Source: Ursus arctos (lineage: Eukaryota > Chordata > Mammalia > Carnivora > Ursidae). Taken from it: a stretch of 64,000 nucleotides of DNA. Below the pieces are notes generated by a model. It was not told the DNA's origin, did no database searches, and saw nothing but the letters and a program-made list of their open reading frames with translations. The stretch's first letter is position 1, and every line of letters begins with the position of its first letter. The stretch is from the NCBI RefSeq assembly GCF_023065955.2, contig NW_026623019.1, positions 17,054,350 to 17,118,349 on the forward strand, written 5' to 3'. The position numbers and the translations under genes are program-made. This document shows positions 22,109 to 34,273 of the stretch, one piece after another.

Positions 22109-22606
22109 AATTAGTTTCCTGTTGATATCATGTAACAGTTTACTACAGACTTAGTGTCGTATAACCACAGAAATTTGTTATCTTAAAGTTCTATTAATCA
22201 GTAGTCTGACGTAAGTCTTAACAGGTAAAAATCAAGGTGCCAATTGGAGTTCCTATATAGAGACTGTATGGGAAGATCCATTTCCTTGCTCATTCAGTTG
22301 TTGCCAAAACTCATTTCCATGTGGTTTAAGTCTGCTTCCTGCTACTTATTAGGTGAGGGCTGGCCTTAACTCCTATAGGCCTCTCTAATTCCTTGCGTTT
22401 GGTTTCCTGTATCTCAGAATGAGTACAGGGTGATAGATCCTTCTCATGTTGTCGTCTCTGATCTCAATCCAGGCTAATTTCCTCTTTACCTAATTACTTA
22501 TGCAAAGTCCCTTTTGCCATATAAGGTAACATATTCTCAGGTGTTAGGGAGACATAATATGGATATCCTTGGGTGTCAGGGCATAGCATTATTTTGTCTA
22601 CCATAA
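22109..22606 (-). mobile_element. MaLR-like LTR, antisense
   Basis: The + strand reads like the complement of an MLT-type LTR: 'ttagtttcctgttgatatca', 'aaatcaaggtgccaattgg', 'gatccatttccttgctc', 'cccttttgccatataaggtaac', 'ttattttgtctaccata'. Strong divergence makes the subfamily uncertain. Confidence 0.6.
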
Positions 22607-22769
22607 ACATTTTATGTCCCAGAATCATAATGGATAAATTATATGATACCTCGGATAATACTTCCATTTACTGTGTTAGGCCTTTAGAAGAGGGTATTAT
22701 GTATATTCCTTTATGTTTTTGGGTTTATTCGTGTAAGATAATTGTAAATGGTTGATGGAATGATTAAGA

Positions 22770-24045
22770 CAAACAGTTTATTTCTAATGTGAATGCCTTT
22801 TATTTCTTTTTCTTGCCTAATTATTCTAGCTAGGACTTCAGTACTATATTGAATAAAAGTGACAAGAGTAGGCACCCTTTTCTTGTTCCTGATTTAGAGT
22901 ATAAGGTTTCAGCTTTCACCATTGAGTATGATAGCTATGGGCTTGTTATATAGGGTCTTTATTATGTTGAGGTATGTTCCCTCTCTACCCACTTTGTTGA
23001 AAGTTTTTATGTAAATGGATGTTGAATTTTGTCATATGCTTTTCTTCAGCCATGGAGATCATAATATTTTTATACTTCATTTTGTTAATGTAGTATATCA
23101 CATTGATAGATTCGTGGATGTTGAACCATCCTTGGAACAAATCCTATTTGTTTATGGTGTATGATCCTTTCAATGTATTGTTGAATTTATTGTGCTTATA
23201 TTTTGTTGAGGATTTTCGCATTATGTTCCTCTAAAATATTGGCCTATGATTTTATTTTCTTATAGTATTCTTGGCTGGATTTGGTACCAGGGTAGTGCTT
23301 GACTTGTAAATGAGTTTGGAAGTGTTTCCTTCTAATTTTTAGAGATGTTTCAGAAAGATTAGTGTTCTTCATTTAATGTTTGGTAGTGTTCATCAGTGAA
23401 GCAGTCTGGTCCTGGACTTTTGTTTGTTGGGAGGTTTTTGATTACTGATTCAATTTCTTTATAAGTAATTGGTCCATGTATATTTTGTATTTCCTGATTA
23501 TTAAGTCTAGAAAGGTTGTATGTTTCGAGGAATTTATCTGTTTCTTCTAGGTTGCCTAATTATTAGTGTTATGATTTTTCATTGTAGTTTCTTATGATCC
23601 TTTGTATTTCTGTGGTTGTCAGTTGTAATGTCTCCTTTCTCATGCCTGATTTTATTTGAGCCTTCTCTTTTTTTTCTTGGTGAATCTAGCTAAAGGTTTG
23701 TGCATTTTGCTTATTTTTGAAAGGACCCAGCTGTTAGTTATATTGATCTTTTCCATTGTTTTTTTAGTCTCTATTTCCTTTATTTCTAATCTGATATTTT
23801 ATTTCCTTCTAATTTGGGGTTTTGTTTGTTCTTTTTCTAGTTCCTTGAAGTATAAAGTTAGATTGTTCATTTGAGTTTTTTCTTGTTTCAAGAGGTAGGC
23901 ATTTATTGCTGTGCTCTGTCCTCTAAGAAATACTTCTGCTGCATTCCATAAATTTTGGTGTATTGTATTTATGTTCTCATTGGTCCTAAGGTATTTAAAA
24001 AATTTTTTCTTTATTGACTCAGTATAAAATTGTCAATATCTGCAG
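22770..24045 (-). mobile_element. LINE-1, inverted 5' part of a twin-primed insertion
   Basis: Antisense ORF2 upstream of the catalytic centre ('tgcctaattattctagctagg', 'ttgaggatttt', 'cctggacttttgtttgttgg'). Its left edge corresponds to the ORF2 point where the sense piece at 24050 starts, the arrangement made by L1 5' inversion. Confidence 0.85.
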
Positions 24046-24049
24046 TAAT

Positions 24050-26140
24050 TCTTTGTTGACCCAAATAGTAAAACTGTCACTATTTGCAGGTGATGTGATA
24101 ATATATATATATATATATATATGTATAAATAAACTTTAAGGGCTCCACCAAAATGCTGTTAGATCTAATCAGTAAATTCAGTAATGTTGTAGGATAGAAA
24201 AATACAAAATTCTTTTGGGTCTCTATACACTATGAGAAGGAGACGTTAAGAAAACAATTCCATTTGCAGTTCCATCAAAAAATTAAAATGCATAAGAATA
24301 AATTTAAGGAGGTGAAAGACCTGTATACTGAAAACTATAAGACAGTGATGAAAAAAAAATAAGTGGAAAGATAATCCATGCTTATGGATTGGAATAATTA
24401 ACATGAGTAAAGTGTTCATATTATTCATAGGAAATCTGCACATTCAGTGCAGTCCCTGTCAAAATTCCAATGACATTTTTCACAGAACTAAAAAAAAAAA
24501 ATTCTAAATTGGTATGCGACCACAAAACACCCCACATACCCAGAACAGTCTTGTGAAAGAACAAAAGTGGAGGCATCGTGTTCCCTGATATCAAAATATA
24601 TTACAAAGTTATCTATGCTACTGATATAAAACTTTATGGTAGCAATATAAAAACAAACCCATTGATCAATGGAACCAAAAAAGTCTAGAAACAAGCATAT
24701 TCATGTATGGTCAATTACTTTTGGCAAAGGAGTCAAGAATATAATATGAGGAAAGGATAGTTTCTTCAATAAGTGGTGCTAGGAAAACTGGGCCCCCATA
24801 TGCAAAAGAATAAAACTGGACTATGACTACTATCCTACACCATACACAAAAATTAAGATGGATCAAAGGCTCGAATGGAAGACCTGAAACCATAAAACTC
24901 CTGGAAGAAAATATAGGCAGTAAGTGCCTTTACATTAGTCTTTTGTTGGTTATTTGGATCTGGTTCCAAAAGCAAAGACAACAATAAACAAGTAGGACTA
25001 CATTAAACCAAAAATCTTCTTCACAGCTAAGGAAGCCATCAACCAATTGAAAAGGCAGCTGACTGAGTGGGAGAAGATACATGCAAATTAAAATCTGATC
25101 AGTGGTTCATACCCAAAATATATAAAGAATTCCTGCAACTCAATAGCCGAAAACCAATTCAATTAAAAAAAAAGAGTAGAGGATCTGAATAGACATTTTC
25201 CCCAAAGAAAACATAAAGATGGCTAACAGGTATATGAAAAGATGCTGAATATCACTAATTATTGGGGAACTGCTGCTCAAAACCTCAATGACATATGACC
25301 TCACACCTGTCAGAATGGGTGTTCTCAAAAAAACAAGAAATAATAAGTGTTGGTGAGGCTGTGGAGGAAAGGAAACCCTTGTGTACTGTTGTAAATGTAA
25401 ATTAGTGCAGACATTATGGAAGACAATATGTAGATTCCTCAAAAATTTAAATATATCATATGATCTAGCACTTCCACTTCTGGGTATTTTCCCAAAGAAA
25501 ATGAAGACACTAACTCAAAAAGATAAATGTACTCCGTGTTCCTTGTGGCACTATTTATAATAGCCAAGATGTGCAGTCAATGAGTGAATTCATAAAAGAT
25601 GTGATTATCTTATTCACACACATATGCAAAGACACAACAGAATTCTATTCAACCATAAAAAAGAATGAAATCTTGTCACTTGTGACAATATGGATGGACC
25701 TTGAGAGCATTATGCTAAGTGAAATAAGTCAGAGAAAGATACCGTCTGATCTCACTTATATGTGGAATATTAAAAAAAAAAAAATCCAAGCTGATAGGTA
25801 CATAGAAGATTGGTGGTTGCCAGAGGCAGTGGTGGTGGAGTGCAGTTGGCATGGGTGAAGGGGCTCCAGAGATAAAAAATTTCCAGTTATGAAATGAATC
25901 AGGAGGATACAAAGTATAGCATAGTGGTTATAGTTAACATACCAGATTGCATATTTGAAAGCTGCTGAGATAGTAAATCTGGAAAGTCCTCATCACAAGG
26001 AAAAACAAAATCGTAACTATGAGGACAGATATTAACTAGATTATTGTGATCATTTCATAATATATACAAATAATGAATCATTCTTTTTTATACCCAAAAC
26101 TAATACAGTGTTATGTGTGACATACTCAATTTAAAAAAGA
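24050..26140 (+). mobile_element. LINE-1, sense 3' part of the same insertion
   Basis: It starts 'aaactgtcactatttgcaggtgatgtgat', in the reverse-transcriptase active-site region of ORF2, and runs through the ORF2 tail ('atggaccttgagagcattatgctaagtgaaataagtcag' in parts) to a 3'UTR near 26140. An (AT)n run sits at about 24093-24121. Stops break the ORF. Confidence 0.87.
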
Positions 26141-26199
26141 GAACTGATTTAGTAGGTTAATTTTAATTTTATAAAGCTTCTTTGTAACAGAAGAACATT

Positions 26200-27410
26200 G
26201 TATATGGTTAGGAATGACATTAACAATTTTTAGTTAACTATAGAGCAGTTTTTGATTTAGTGCCACTGAGCAGTTTCGCTATAGGGCTTTCCCCCTGTAC
26301 TTTCACATGCACAACCTCTTCCGTTATCACCATCCACCACAGAGGAGTACGTTTGTTGCAGTTGGTGTACATTGGCATAGTACCCCCACTGTCCACAGTT
26401 GCTGTTAGGGTTCAGCTTGGTGCTGTGCATTCTAAGGGTTTTGGACACGTGTAATGACAAGTATCGAGCATTATATTATCATACACAGTTCCACTGCTCT
26501 ACAAATCCTCTATATTCCACCTCTTCATTCTTTTCTGTCTTGCCCCTCGTCCTGGCAACCACGGAGCTTTTTTACCGTATCCATAGTTTATCCTTTTTTC
26601 CAGAGTGTCACATAGCTGGGATCATACCATATATAGCCTTTCAGACTGACTTTTTCAGCTAGTAATACGTATTTCTGTATCTTCTCATTACTTGATAGCT
26701 CACTTTTTCGTACTGAATAATGTTCCATTGTATGATGATGTACCACAGTTTCTTTTTCCATTCACTTATAAAGGGCATCTTGGTTGCACACAAGTTTTGA
26801 GAGTTCTGAATAAAGGTGCAATAAACATCTGTATGAAGGTTCTTGTGTGGGCGTAAATTTTCAGCTGCCTTGGGTAAATACCAGGGAACACCACTGTTGG
26901 GTTATATGGAAAGAGTACTTTTACTTTTGTAAGAAACAATCAAGCTGTCTTCCAAACAGGCTATACCGTGTAGTATTCTCAGTCAGCAATGACTGAGAGT
27001 TCCTGTTGCTTCAGATCCTCACCAATATTTGATGTTGGTGTATTTAATTTTGAGCATTCCAATAAGGTATGAAGTGGTATCTCATTGGTTTTTTTAAATT
27101 TGTATTTCCCTGATGACCTAGAGCATCTTTCTCATATGCTGATTTGGCTTCTGTAGATCTTTGGCGAGTTGTCTATTAAGGTGTTTGATCTGTTGTTTTA
27201 ATGGTGTTTGTTTTTTTCTTGATAATTTGTAAGAGTTCTTTGTATATTTTGGATAACAGCCCCTTATCAGATGTGTCTTTTGCAAATATTTTCTCATCTG
27301 TGGCTGTTTTTCTCATTTTATTAGCATTGTTCTTCACAGAGCAGGATTTTTAATTTTAATGAAGTCCAATTTAGTTCCATATTCTACACTTGTTCTGTAG
27401 CCCTTGAGAA
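26200..27410 (-). mobile_element. Older LINE-1 fragment, antisense
   Basis: Antisense 3' end and ORF2 tail of an older L1: 'cctggcaaccacggagc', 'gaataatgttccattgtatgatg', 'tttggataacagccccttatcag', 'gcaaatattttctcatctg'. Confidence 0.75.
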
Positions 27411-28305
27411 CATGAGTGTGGTAGACTTTACTATGATTATCTTTTGCTAAGAAAACTGTCATACATAGCAGATACAGAGTTTTACTTTATTATGCTTTTT
27501 TACATCAAGAAACCATTTGCTCTTGTGATTGGAAAAAAAGTGAACCAATTTGATAGTGCTCTCCAGCAATCCAGAAGTATTATAGCAGTTTTTAATTGTT
27601 ATGTTTATTTTTTGTTTGTTTTCCCAATAGCACAGGATAAGAAAACCCTAGTTTGCAGAATACTGATACAAAGTTGCCATGGCCCCTATTTCTGTAACAT
27701 TTTTGCTTTTGTATTTTTAGTTGGAGTGGGAAGAAGCGGATAGCATAATTTCTTATAAATGATCAGTAAATAGTTCTGTGGATAAGTAAATGTGTGAGAA
27801 AAGTCAAGACCTATTTAAGGTTTGAAATGCAAGTAGCATCTGAAGTAGAAAGCTGGCTGAATAGCTAATAAACTTTTAAATCTGGAAGATTCTGTGGAAT
27901 GTGTTGCATTTTTTCCCCAGGAGTATTATGATTGATTTGTATTCCTTTCTTCCACTATCTAGATACTAATTTTGAATAATCATAAATAATTTGGTGATGA
28001 TAGAGTTAAAGCCCTCATACAAAATACTGTTTTACAGCAGTTTTCCTACTATTTTCTTAAATTTTAATCAGAAGCAAGAATGCAACTAGTAAAGACTAAT
28101 TTTACGGCAATGGGATTTACTCTAAACTAATATACAGAAAAACTTAGTTTTTCATCACATACCTGATCTGTCAAAAATAGGTTTTCAGGGAGTCTGACGA
28201 TTTTCTTTCAAGGTATTTCTGTGGCTCAATGAATGGCTCACAATTCTCTCCATGTCCTTTCATTGCTCATGGTAATTACTCGTTTTTTCTTTAACTGATT
28301 GCTAC

Positions 28306-28336
<31 letters not shown>

Positions 28337-28590
28337 CTTACTTTCTGTCTAAGTTTAGAAGGGTAAGATTGTTTCACATTGTGACATAGGAGATGGGAAG
28401 GGAGTTGTGAGGAGAAATTACAGCTTCAGAGTTTAAAGGAGGAGAGGGACCTGACTTGGGTAAGGTAGAATCCAAGGCCCAGAACTGATACAGGAAATTC
28501 GTCTTTTCCAGTTATATTTTATTAATGTTGCTGATATTTATTTTCCATTGTTTTTTTATATGAAAGAGTAATTTAAAAAATCATTTTTAG
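27411..28590. other. Intronic, unique-looking, with a T27 run
   Basis: 28306-28332 is 27 consecutive T. No repeat family or exon recognised otherwise. Confidence 0.5.
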
Positions 28591-28670
28591 ATGCAAACGA
28601 GAAACCAATTTATTTGATTACAACACTGGATAATACAATGGAAGATCTGCTAACACTGGAATATGTGAAG
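28591..28670 (+). CDS. VPS13A: VPS13A window exon 5
   Basis: The acceptor is 'aaatcatttttag' and the donor 'gtgagt'. The 80 bp complete a split Asp and add 26 codons: ANEKPIYLITTLDN, then TMEDLLTLEYVK, ending in phase 0. It lies after a 6.7-kb repeat-filled intron. PIYLITTLDN reads as a beta strand and TMEDLLTLEYVK as a short helix or turn, consistent with the rod. Confidence 0.94.
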
Positions 28671-28952
28671 GTGAGTGCTTCGTTTGTATGCTTTGTTGTG
28701 GTAAATGTACTTCTGTAATTTTGTAATCAAGTTTTGTAAGTTAGATGCAGCTTAATCTTCATCGTAATGTGTTTTCTAAAATTCCTAAAAATTTTAAGGT
28801 TTTCTTGTTTTGTCATCCTTTATTAGTTTTGATTTATAAAACACTTAATATAGAAAAATAATAGGCCTCTGTTCTAAGTAGAAATGACATGAAGTTTTGA
28901 GTTTTTTTCCCCTCCGATAGCCAAAAAAAACCCAAAATCAAAAACCCAAACC

Positions 28953-29172
28953 ATTTTTTTTTTTTTTTTTTAGTCTTATTGTATTTGAGAGAGACAGCAT
29001 GCATGCGGACGGGGGGTGGGGGAGAGGGGTGAAAAGAGAAGGAGAGAGAATCTCAAGAAAACTCCCACTGAGCACGAGCCCAACGCTGGGCTTGTTCTCG
29101 TAACCCTGAGATTATGACCTGAGCCGAAATCAAGAGTTAGAGGCTTAACTGACTGAGCCACTCAGGCGCCCT
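28953..29172 (-). mobile_element. SINEC (CAN-SINE)
   Basis: Minus strand, ending 'gagccactcaggcgccct' on +. The 12-bp duplication aaaacccaaacc is exact at 28941-28952 and 29173-29184. 282 bp downstream of exon 5. Confidence 0.95.
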
Positions 29173-29434
29173 AAAACCCAAACCTTTTAATCTTGATGGA
29201 GTTTATTTTGATACGAGATCAGTCTTTCATTTGATTTCCTGGTGTTATCTGAACTTACCTCATTTTCCTGGTTTCAGTGACTCTATTCCTTTTCTATTGA
29301 TTTATGATATTAATTTCATCATTTATTAAGTTTTTATATGTACTAGGGTCTACTTAAGATTTATTCCATGTTTTCATTGACCTGTTTTTACTTTTATGTA
29401 AGTGCCACATTAATTTAATAATTGCTTTATCGTA

Positions 29435-29651
29435 GGGGCACCTGGGTGGCGTGGTCAGTTGAGCTTCCCACTCTTGTTTCCCCTCTGGTTGTGAGAGATC
29501 ACAAGGGTTGTGGGATGGAGCCCTACCTCAGGCTCTCTGCTCAGCACGGAGTCTGCTTGGGTTTCTCTCTTCCTCTCCGTCTGCCCCTCCCCCCTACACT
29601 TGTGTGCTCTCTATCTCTCTCTCTAAAATAAATATATGATAAAATCTTAAA
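29435..29651 (+). mobile_element. SINEC, first of a close pair
   Basis: It starts 'ggggcacctgggtggcgtgg', has the CT tract, and ends 'ataaaatcttaaa'. Only 11 bp separate it from the next copy. Confidence 0.93.
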
Positions 29652-29662
29652 GTAATTAATTA

Positions 29663-29863
29663 GGGGCGCCAAGGTGGTGCAGTTGGATAAGCGTTCAGAC
29701 CCTTGGTTTCAGCTCAGGTCATGTTCTCGGGGTCTTGAGATCAAGCCCCACATGGGGCTCCCATCTCAGTGAGGAGTCTGCTAAAGTTTTCTCTCTCCCT
29801 CTGCCCTGAGCCACCCTCATGCGTGCTCTCTCTCTCTCAAATAAATAAATCTTAAAAAAAAAA
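29663..29863 (+). mobile_element. SINEC, second of a close pair
   Basis: It starts 'ggggcgccaaggtggtgcag', diverged at the A/B box region, and ends (AATA)n plus poly-A. 282 bp upstream of exon 6. Confidence 0.93.
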
Positions 29864-30145
29864 TACTTGATCATAATAACGCTGAAAGAGTATTTTATTG
29901 CTTTTAAGACCATTTTTACTATTATTGATGTAGATATTTTGGGTTTTTGTTTATGCATTAAATAGCTTTTATATGACGAAAGCATTCTAGATCTAAAGGT
30001 AATGCACAGTATTTGGATACTTGATAGACAATTCTGTCACATAGAGGAAGAATTAGGAAGGCCCTTATGGAGTTGAAATTGTGTATACTATATGTCTTCC
30101 TAAGATACTCGAACAGATTTGCTTTTTTTTTTTCTCTTTGGATAG

Positions 30146-30205
30146 GCTGAAAAGAATCTACCCAACTTAAAAAGTGCTTATAACAATGCTATGCAACTGA
30201 TTAAG
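30146..30205 (+). CDS. VPS13A: VPS13A window exon 6 (60-bp microexon-like)
   Basis: A 60-bp exon of exactly 20 codons (AEKNLPNLKSAYNNAMQLIK), phase 0 at both ends, between acceptor 'tttctctttggatag' and donor 'gtatga'. The acceptor carries 'gatag' with two purines near the AG, so it is somewhat weak. Because the exon is a multiple of three, skipping it would remove 20 residues without a frameshift. Whether that happens cannot be told from the sequence. Confidence 0.93.
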
Positions 30206-30415
30206 GTATGAATGAATAATTTATTTTTTAATTAGATACTGTATTTTTAAGTAAATATATTATGAAAACTTTTATAACTACAACTGTATGATCCTTGAAG
30301 ATAAAAATAGAATATTATAAATTCTTTATCCTTTATACCACAAACCATAGTGCCTTATACCGAGCAGCAAACAAATATTTATTGACCTGTTACTAAAATC
30401 AGCTTTGTTCTTTAG

Positions 30416-30569
30416 GTGAACTTTTCCTCTTTGGATATTCATTTACATACTGAAGCACTTCTGAATACAATAAATTATTTTAATAATATACTTCCACAAT
30501 TGGAAGAAAAACCAGCTCCAGTGTCTGTTGCAGAGACTGAAGACAAAGGAGAGGTCGTTAAAAAAATGC
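30416..30569 (+). CDS. VPS13A: VPS13A window exon 7
   Basis: The acceptor is 'ttgttctttag' and the donor 'gtatgt'. The 154 bp give 51 codons, starting VNFSSLDIHLHTEALLNTIN and ending ETEDKGEVVKKM, plus one base. The last exonic base is C (ATGC before gtatgt), not the usual G at position -1 of a donor. It makes the split codon CCT (Pro), where I recall Ala in the human protein. The stretch LEEKPAPVSVAETEDKGE is a charged, probably disordered loop between rod modules. Confidence 0.93.
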
Positions 30570-31275
30570 GTATGTTTAAAATTCAGCTTCAAAGTTTTTT
30601 ACCATGTGGATCAATAATAAATTAGCTTTTGCTTTATTATTCATGCCTAATATTGGCTTCAGAATTCTATTGCCTAGATTAATATCTAGAAAGATTACTA
30701 TATCCAGGTAAATTTTAGAAAATGATACTTAAAGAAAGTGATTACCAGTTAAGAAAATGTGACTTTTATTTATCACATTAATCTTTTTAGTCAGATATTA
30801 TACAGTGCTAGTATTTGATTTGGATTAAAATTCATGCATTTAATATCATAATTTTAGATTAGAAAAATAGAACTGAGAAAATTTGAATCACTTCACGGTG
30901 TGCTTTTTAATCAAGTACTTTTTAAGCAATGAAAAGTTGAGGTTTGACAATGAGAAGTATTACCTCATAATCATTGTGTCTCAAGTGATTTGTGGTTTTA
31001 CAACTATAATTTTTTAGGTTTAAATGTTAGTCTCATCTAGGAACTGTTTTTTGTTGGGTCTGATTTGTTTGGCTTTGTTTTTATTAGGTTTGATTGGTTT
31101 TTTTTAGAATCCCTAATTGAGTAGTGACAAGATTATTTTGCTTGCTTTCAATGGAATGGCAAATCAGATTTTCCTTAGTATTATCATTAATTTTTCTTAT
31201 ACTTCGGTTACTTTATAAGGGTAGTGAGCTAACTACTAAACTTTTTCCTTATGTTTTACAATTATTTTTTTGCAG
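30570..31275. other. Intron between exons 7 and 8
   Basis: 706 bp, AT-rich. No repeat or RNA gene recognised. Confidence 0.6.
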
Positions 31276-31392
31276 CTTTAAAACTATCCAAGAACGAAGA
31301 TATTATTACCTGGCAGATTTTAGCGGAATTATCTTGTTTACAGATCTTTATTCAAGATCAGAAACGTAACATTGCTGAAATTAAGATTGAAG
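31276..31392 (+). CDS. VPS13A: VPS13A window exon 8
   Basis: The acceptor is 'attatttttttgcag' and the donor 'gtacta'. The 117 bp give 38 full codons (LKLSKNEDIITWQILAELSC and on to ISEIK-like IAEIKIE) with split codons on both sides. It is separated from exon 9 by only 79 bp. The beta-rich pattern (LQIFIQDQK) continues the groove. I recall Leu in the human protein at the position of Trp in ITWQIL. Confidence 0.93.
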
Positions 31393-31471
31393 GTACTAAA
31401 ATTTCAGAAAAAATAAATTCAGAACTATTAAATGGGAGAAAAGCCATTCAGTCATTCTTGTATTCCCTTAG
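31393..31471 (+). other. 79-bp mini-intron between exons 8 and 9
   Basis: The donor is gtacta and the acceptor 'tattccctta g'. At 79 bp it is near the lower limit for mammalian spliceosomal introns and is by far the shortest here, where the others range from 210 bp to 12.3 kb. A short intron like this is expected to be spliced by intron definition, with exons 8 and 9 (117 and 104 bp) behaving as a pair. Confidence 0.9.
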
Positions 31472-31575
31472 GGCTTGATTCTGAGATCGTTATGAGGCCT
31501 GCTGCAACTGAAATAAATGCAAAGCTAAGGAATATAATTGTTTTGGATTCTGATAAGACAGCCGTATACAAAAAG
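31472..31575 (+). CDS. VPS13A: VPS13A window exon 9
   Basis: The acceptor is 'cttgtattcccttag' and the donor 'gtatga'. The 104 bp complete a Gly codon and add 34 codons, starting LDSEIVMRPAATEINAKLRN and ending TAVYKK in phase 0. The reading frame across the preceding 79-bp intron stays open into this exon in another frame, but retention would end at a stop at the 5' edge of this exon, so normal splicing is required for the chorein frame. Confidence 0.93.
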
Positions 31576-31661
31576 GTATGAATTTGTTACTTAATAGTAC
31601 CTCATTAAATATGCTTGTCCTTAAACATTGGTCATATAAATTAGTTGCTGAAATTTAGCAA

Positions 31662-31860
31662 TGTGGCTATTAAGTGGATGGGTTTTGGAGTTAGGCATAA
31701 TTGGGTTTGTATCTTAGCTCTGTTCCTTAGCAGTTGAGTGACCTAAACTGAGATTCTGTTTCTTTATTTGTAAAATGAGGATTAAGTATCTCATAAATAA
31801 GTTTACATAATGCTCCTGAAACATAGTTGGGGGCTAAGGAGGGGCAGTTAGTAAATGCCT
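31662..31860 (+). repeat. MIR SINE remnant
   Basis: The order 'ttttggagttaggcataattgggtttgtatcttagctctg', 'gagtgaccta', 'tttatttgtaaaatgagg' in parts follows the MIR consensus including its core. Confidence 0.8.
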
Positions 31861-32766
31861 TTTTCATTTTTTTTCTTTCTTTTTGTTCTTCTCCAAATAC
31901 CGTGAACTTTGTGATGCATTTCAGATTTCAGCAGCAGAGGGTATGAAGTCAGACTGAACAGATGAGATTATTTTTTAAGTTTATTTTCATGGGTACTTAC
32001 TATGGTATAGCTGTTCACAATATTAACTGAGTCCTTTGAACGGATGGCTAGTGGTCGAAGGGATCAGTATTAGTACTGGGTATAAGACAGTAAGGTTCTT
32101 GGTCCAGATACTGTTGTAGAGTTGGACAGGTAATTTTTGAACAGTCGAGCCTCTATGTAAGATGGTATATTTAAGAGAGTGAAGACAACATCAAGGAGTA
32201 GGATCAGAAAAGGCTGAGGTACTTCTTGAGTCATGAAGTCAGAGTTTGGAGTGTGAAAGGAAATAAGTGAGGTTTAGCCAATAATACTGATGAAATACAG
32301 TGATGACTTGATTTTTCTGTTAAATAAAAATCCTTACTCTTTATATTTTGTTATTAGGCTTGCTAGTGTGAGAAAACAAGGTGCCAAAGCATCAAATGTG
32401 TGTGGTCCATAGTAATAAGGAACAAGAAATTTTCCGGAAGCCATGATTTAATGTGCTTCTATTGTTTTTAAGAAAAAAACAAAAGTACTAAAGCATTTAA
32501 GAAGTAGATTATGCATTTTATTTGCCCTGTCTAGGAAGTAAAGCTCACATAAATAAGTCCATCTACTAAAAGTCGCACAAGTAGTTAGTAATGGAACTGA
32601 TAATGTAACCCAAGGCATTTACTTTTTTTCTCCTATTTAATTTTATTATTAATGCATCTGTAAGGTTAAAAAAATCAATTTACAAAAAGCTACAAAATGA
32701 AAAGTTTCGTACTTCGGTCTTCTTGCCCCAACCCCATTTCCCTCTCCCTATTCCTTGACTTTGATT
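31861..32766. other. Intronic, nothing recognised
   Basis: Moderately AT-rich, no clear repeat or coding pattern. Confidence 0.5.
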
Positions 32767-32785
32767 CCAGTGTACATGGTTTTTT

Positions 32786-33015
32786 AGATTTTTAAAAAAG
32801 ATTTTATTTATTTATTTTAGAGAGTGTGGGGGGTGGGGTGGGGGAGGGGAGGCTGGGGAACAGGAGGGGAGGGAGAGGGAAAGGGAGAGAATCTCATGCA
32901 AACTTTGTGCTGAGCACAGAGCCCAACGCGGGACTCGATCTCATGATCCAGAGATCATGACCTGAGCTGAAACCAAGAGTCTGACGTTTGACCGACTGAG
33001 CCACCAGGTGCTCCT
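32786..33015 (-). mobile_element. SINEC, older copy
   Basis: Minus strand with a G-rich internal tract (complement of the CT region) and the end 'gagccaccaggtgctcc'. The diverged duplication 'ccagtgtacatggtttttt' and 'ccaatgtacgtgattttt' flanks it. Confidence 0.92.
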
Positions 33016-33033
33016 CCAATGTACGTGATTTTT

Positions 33034-34057
33034 AAACAAACTGCCTTGGTTCGATAACTCTCCACATGTCAAGGAATTAGAGGGACAACATTTTGCCCCA
33101 GATCAAAGCTTCCTAATTACTGTGCCATGACAGACTATTGTGCTCTGAATGGGTTTTGGGCACAATAATGTATTTTAGCCCCTCAGCTTTTTGGGAAATT
33201 GGGCAAAGGATACCTGGAGTTCTCAGACTATTTGCATCTGCTCTGGAGCATCATCCTCTGTTTACCCTAGAACCATTGTACAGATAATTGTTATTTACGT
33301 GCGTTATACATAATATAGAATAACATGGACTCTAAGAAGGAGTCTAGCTGATCTAACATTCTTATGAAATAAGAAGATATCATTGTAAATTAGTTTCTTA
33401 TATCTTTTTTATAGAAGTATGTTTTAAAAGTGAATGTTTACAAGAATTACCCACTTATTTTTATTTTTTATCCTTGGGTCTGTTGAACCCACGTATTAAC
33501 CCATAGAAGATATTCTTCATCTCTGTTCCAAGTTTTTTTTTTAGTCGTTAATATATTCTTTATTCTTCTTTCATCTGTTTCTTTGCTGACATTCATCTGT
33601 TCATGCATATTTTCTACCTTTTCTACTAGAAGCATTTACCATTATTAATCATAGGAACTTAAAATTCACTGCCTGGAAGTTACAACGTCTGTGTTACAGG
33701 CAGGCCTGGTTCTGTTGATTTCTTTGTCATTTGTTGGGTTTTGGTTTTCCTTGCTTTTTGTGGTATATCTTAGTTACTGATTGAATGTGACAGATCATGT
33801 ATAGGACACATACTGAAATGAGCAATATTTATGTCTGATAATGGGTACTTTCTCTGCTAGGCTATTAGCATGGAGGTTGAGACAGTTTAATGGAGAGCTG
33901 AGCTGGGTTTGAGTTTTCTTGTTTAATAGGATTGCCTTCATTATACTACACATTCCTTCAGCTATATTTTGTGCTTAGGATGGGGGACTTTGTTCCTGGA
34001 ATGCTGCTCCATGCTCTGTATTTGATCTTCCCTCTACTTCCATACCTTAAAAATTTC
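33034..34057. other. Intronic, possibly an old repeat
   Basis: 33500-34050 has the feel of a decayed antisense repeat, but I could not assign it. Confidence 0.35.
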
Positions 34058-34071
34058 TCTTTCTGTACACT

Positions 34072-34273
34072 TTTTTTTTTTTTTTAAAGATTTTATTTAT
34101 TTATTGGACAGAGAGAGACACAGCGAGAGAATGAACACCAGCAGGGGGAGTGGGAGAGGGAGAAGCAGGCTTTCTGCTGAGCAGGGACCCCGATGTGGGG
34201 CTCGATCCCAGGACCCTGGGATCACACCCTGAGCCAGAGGCAGACGCTTAACGATTGAGCTACCCAGGCACCC
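34072..34273 (-). mobile_element. SINEC (CAN-SINE)
   Basis: Minus strand, A-tail at the left, ends 'gctacccaggcacccc' on +. The duplication around 'tctttctgtac' flanks it (34058-34071, 34274-34286). Confidence 0.94.
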
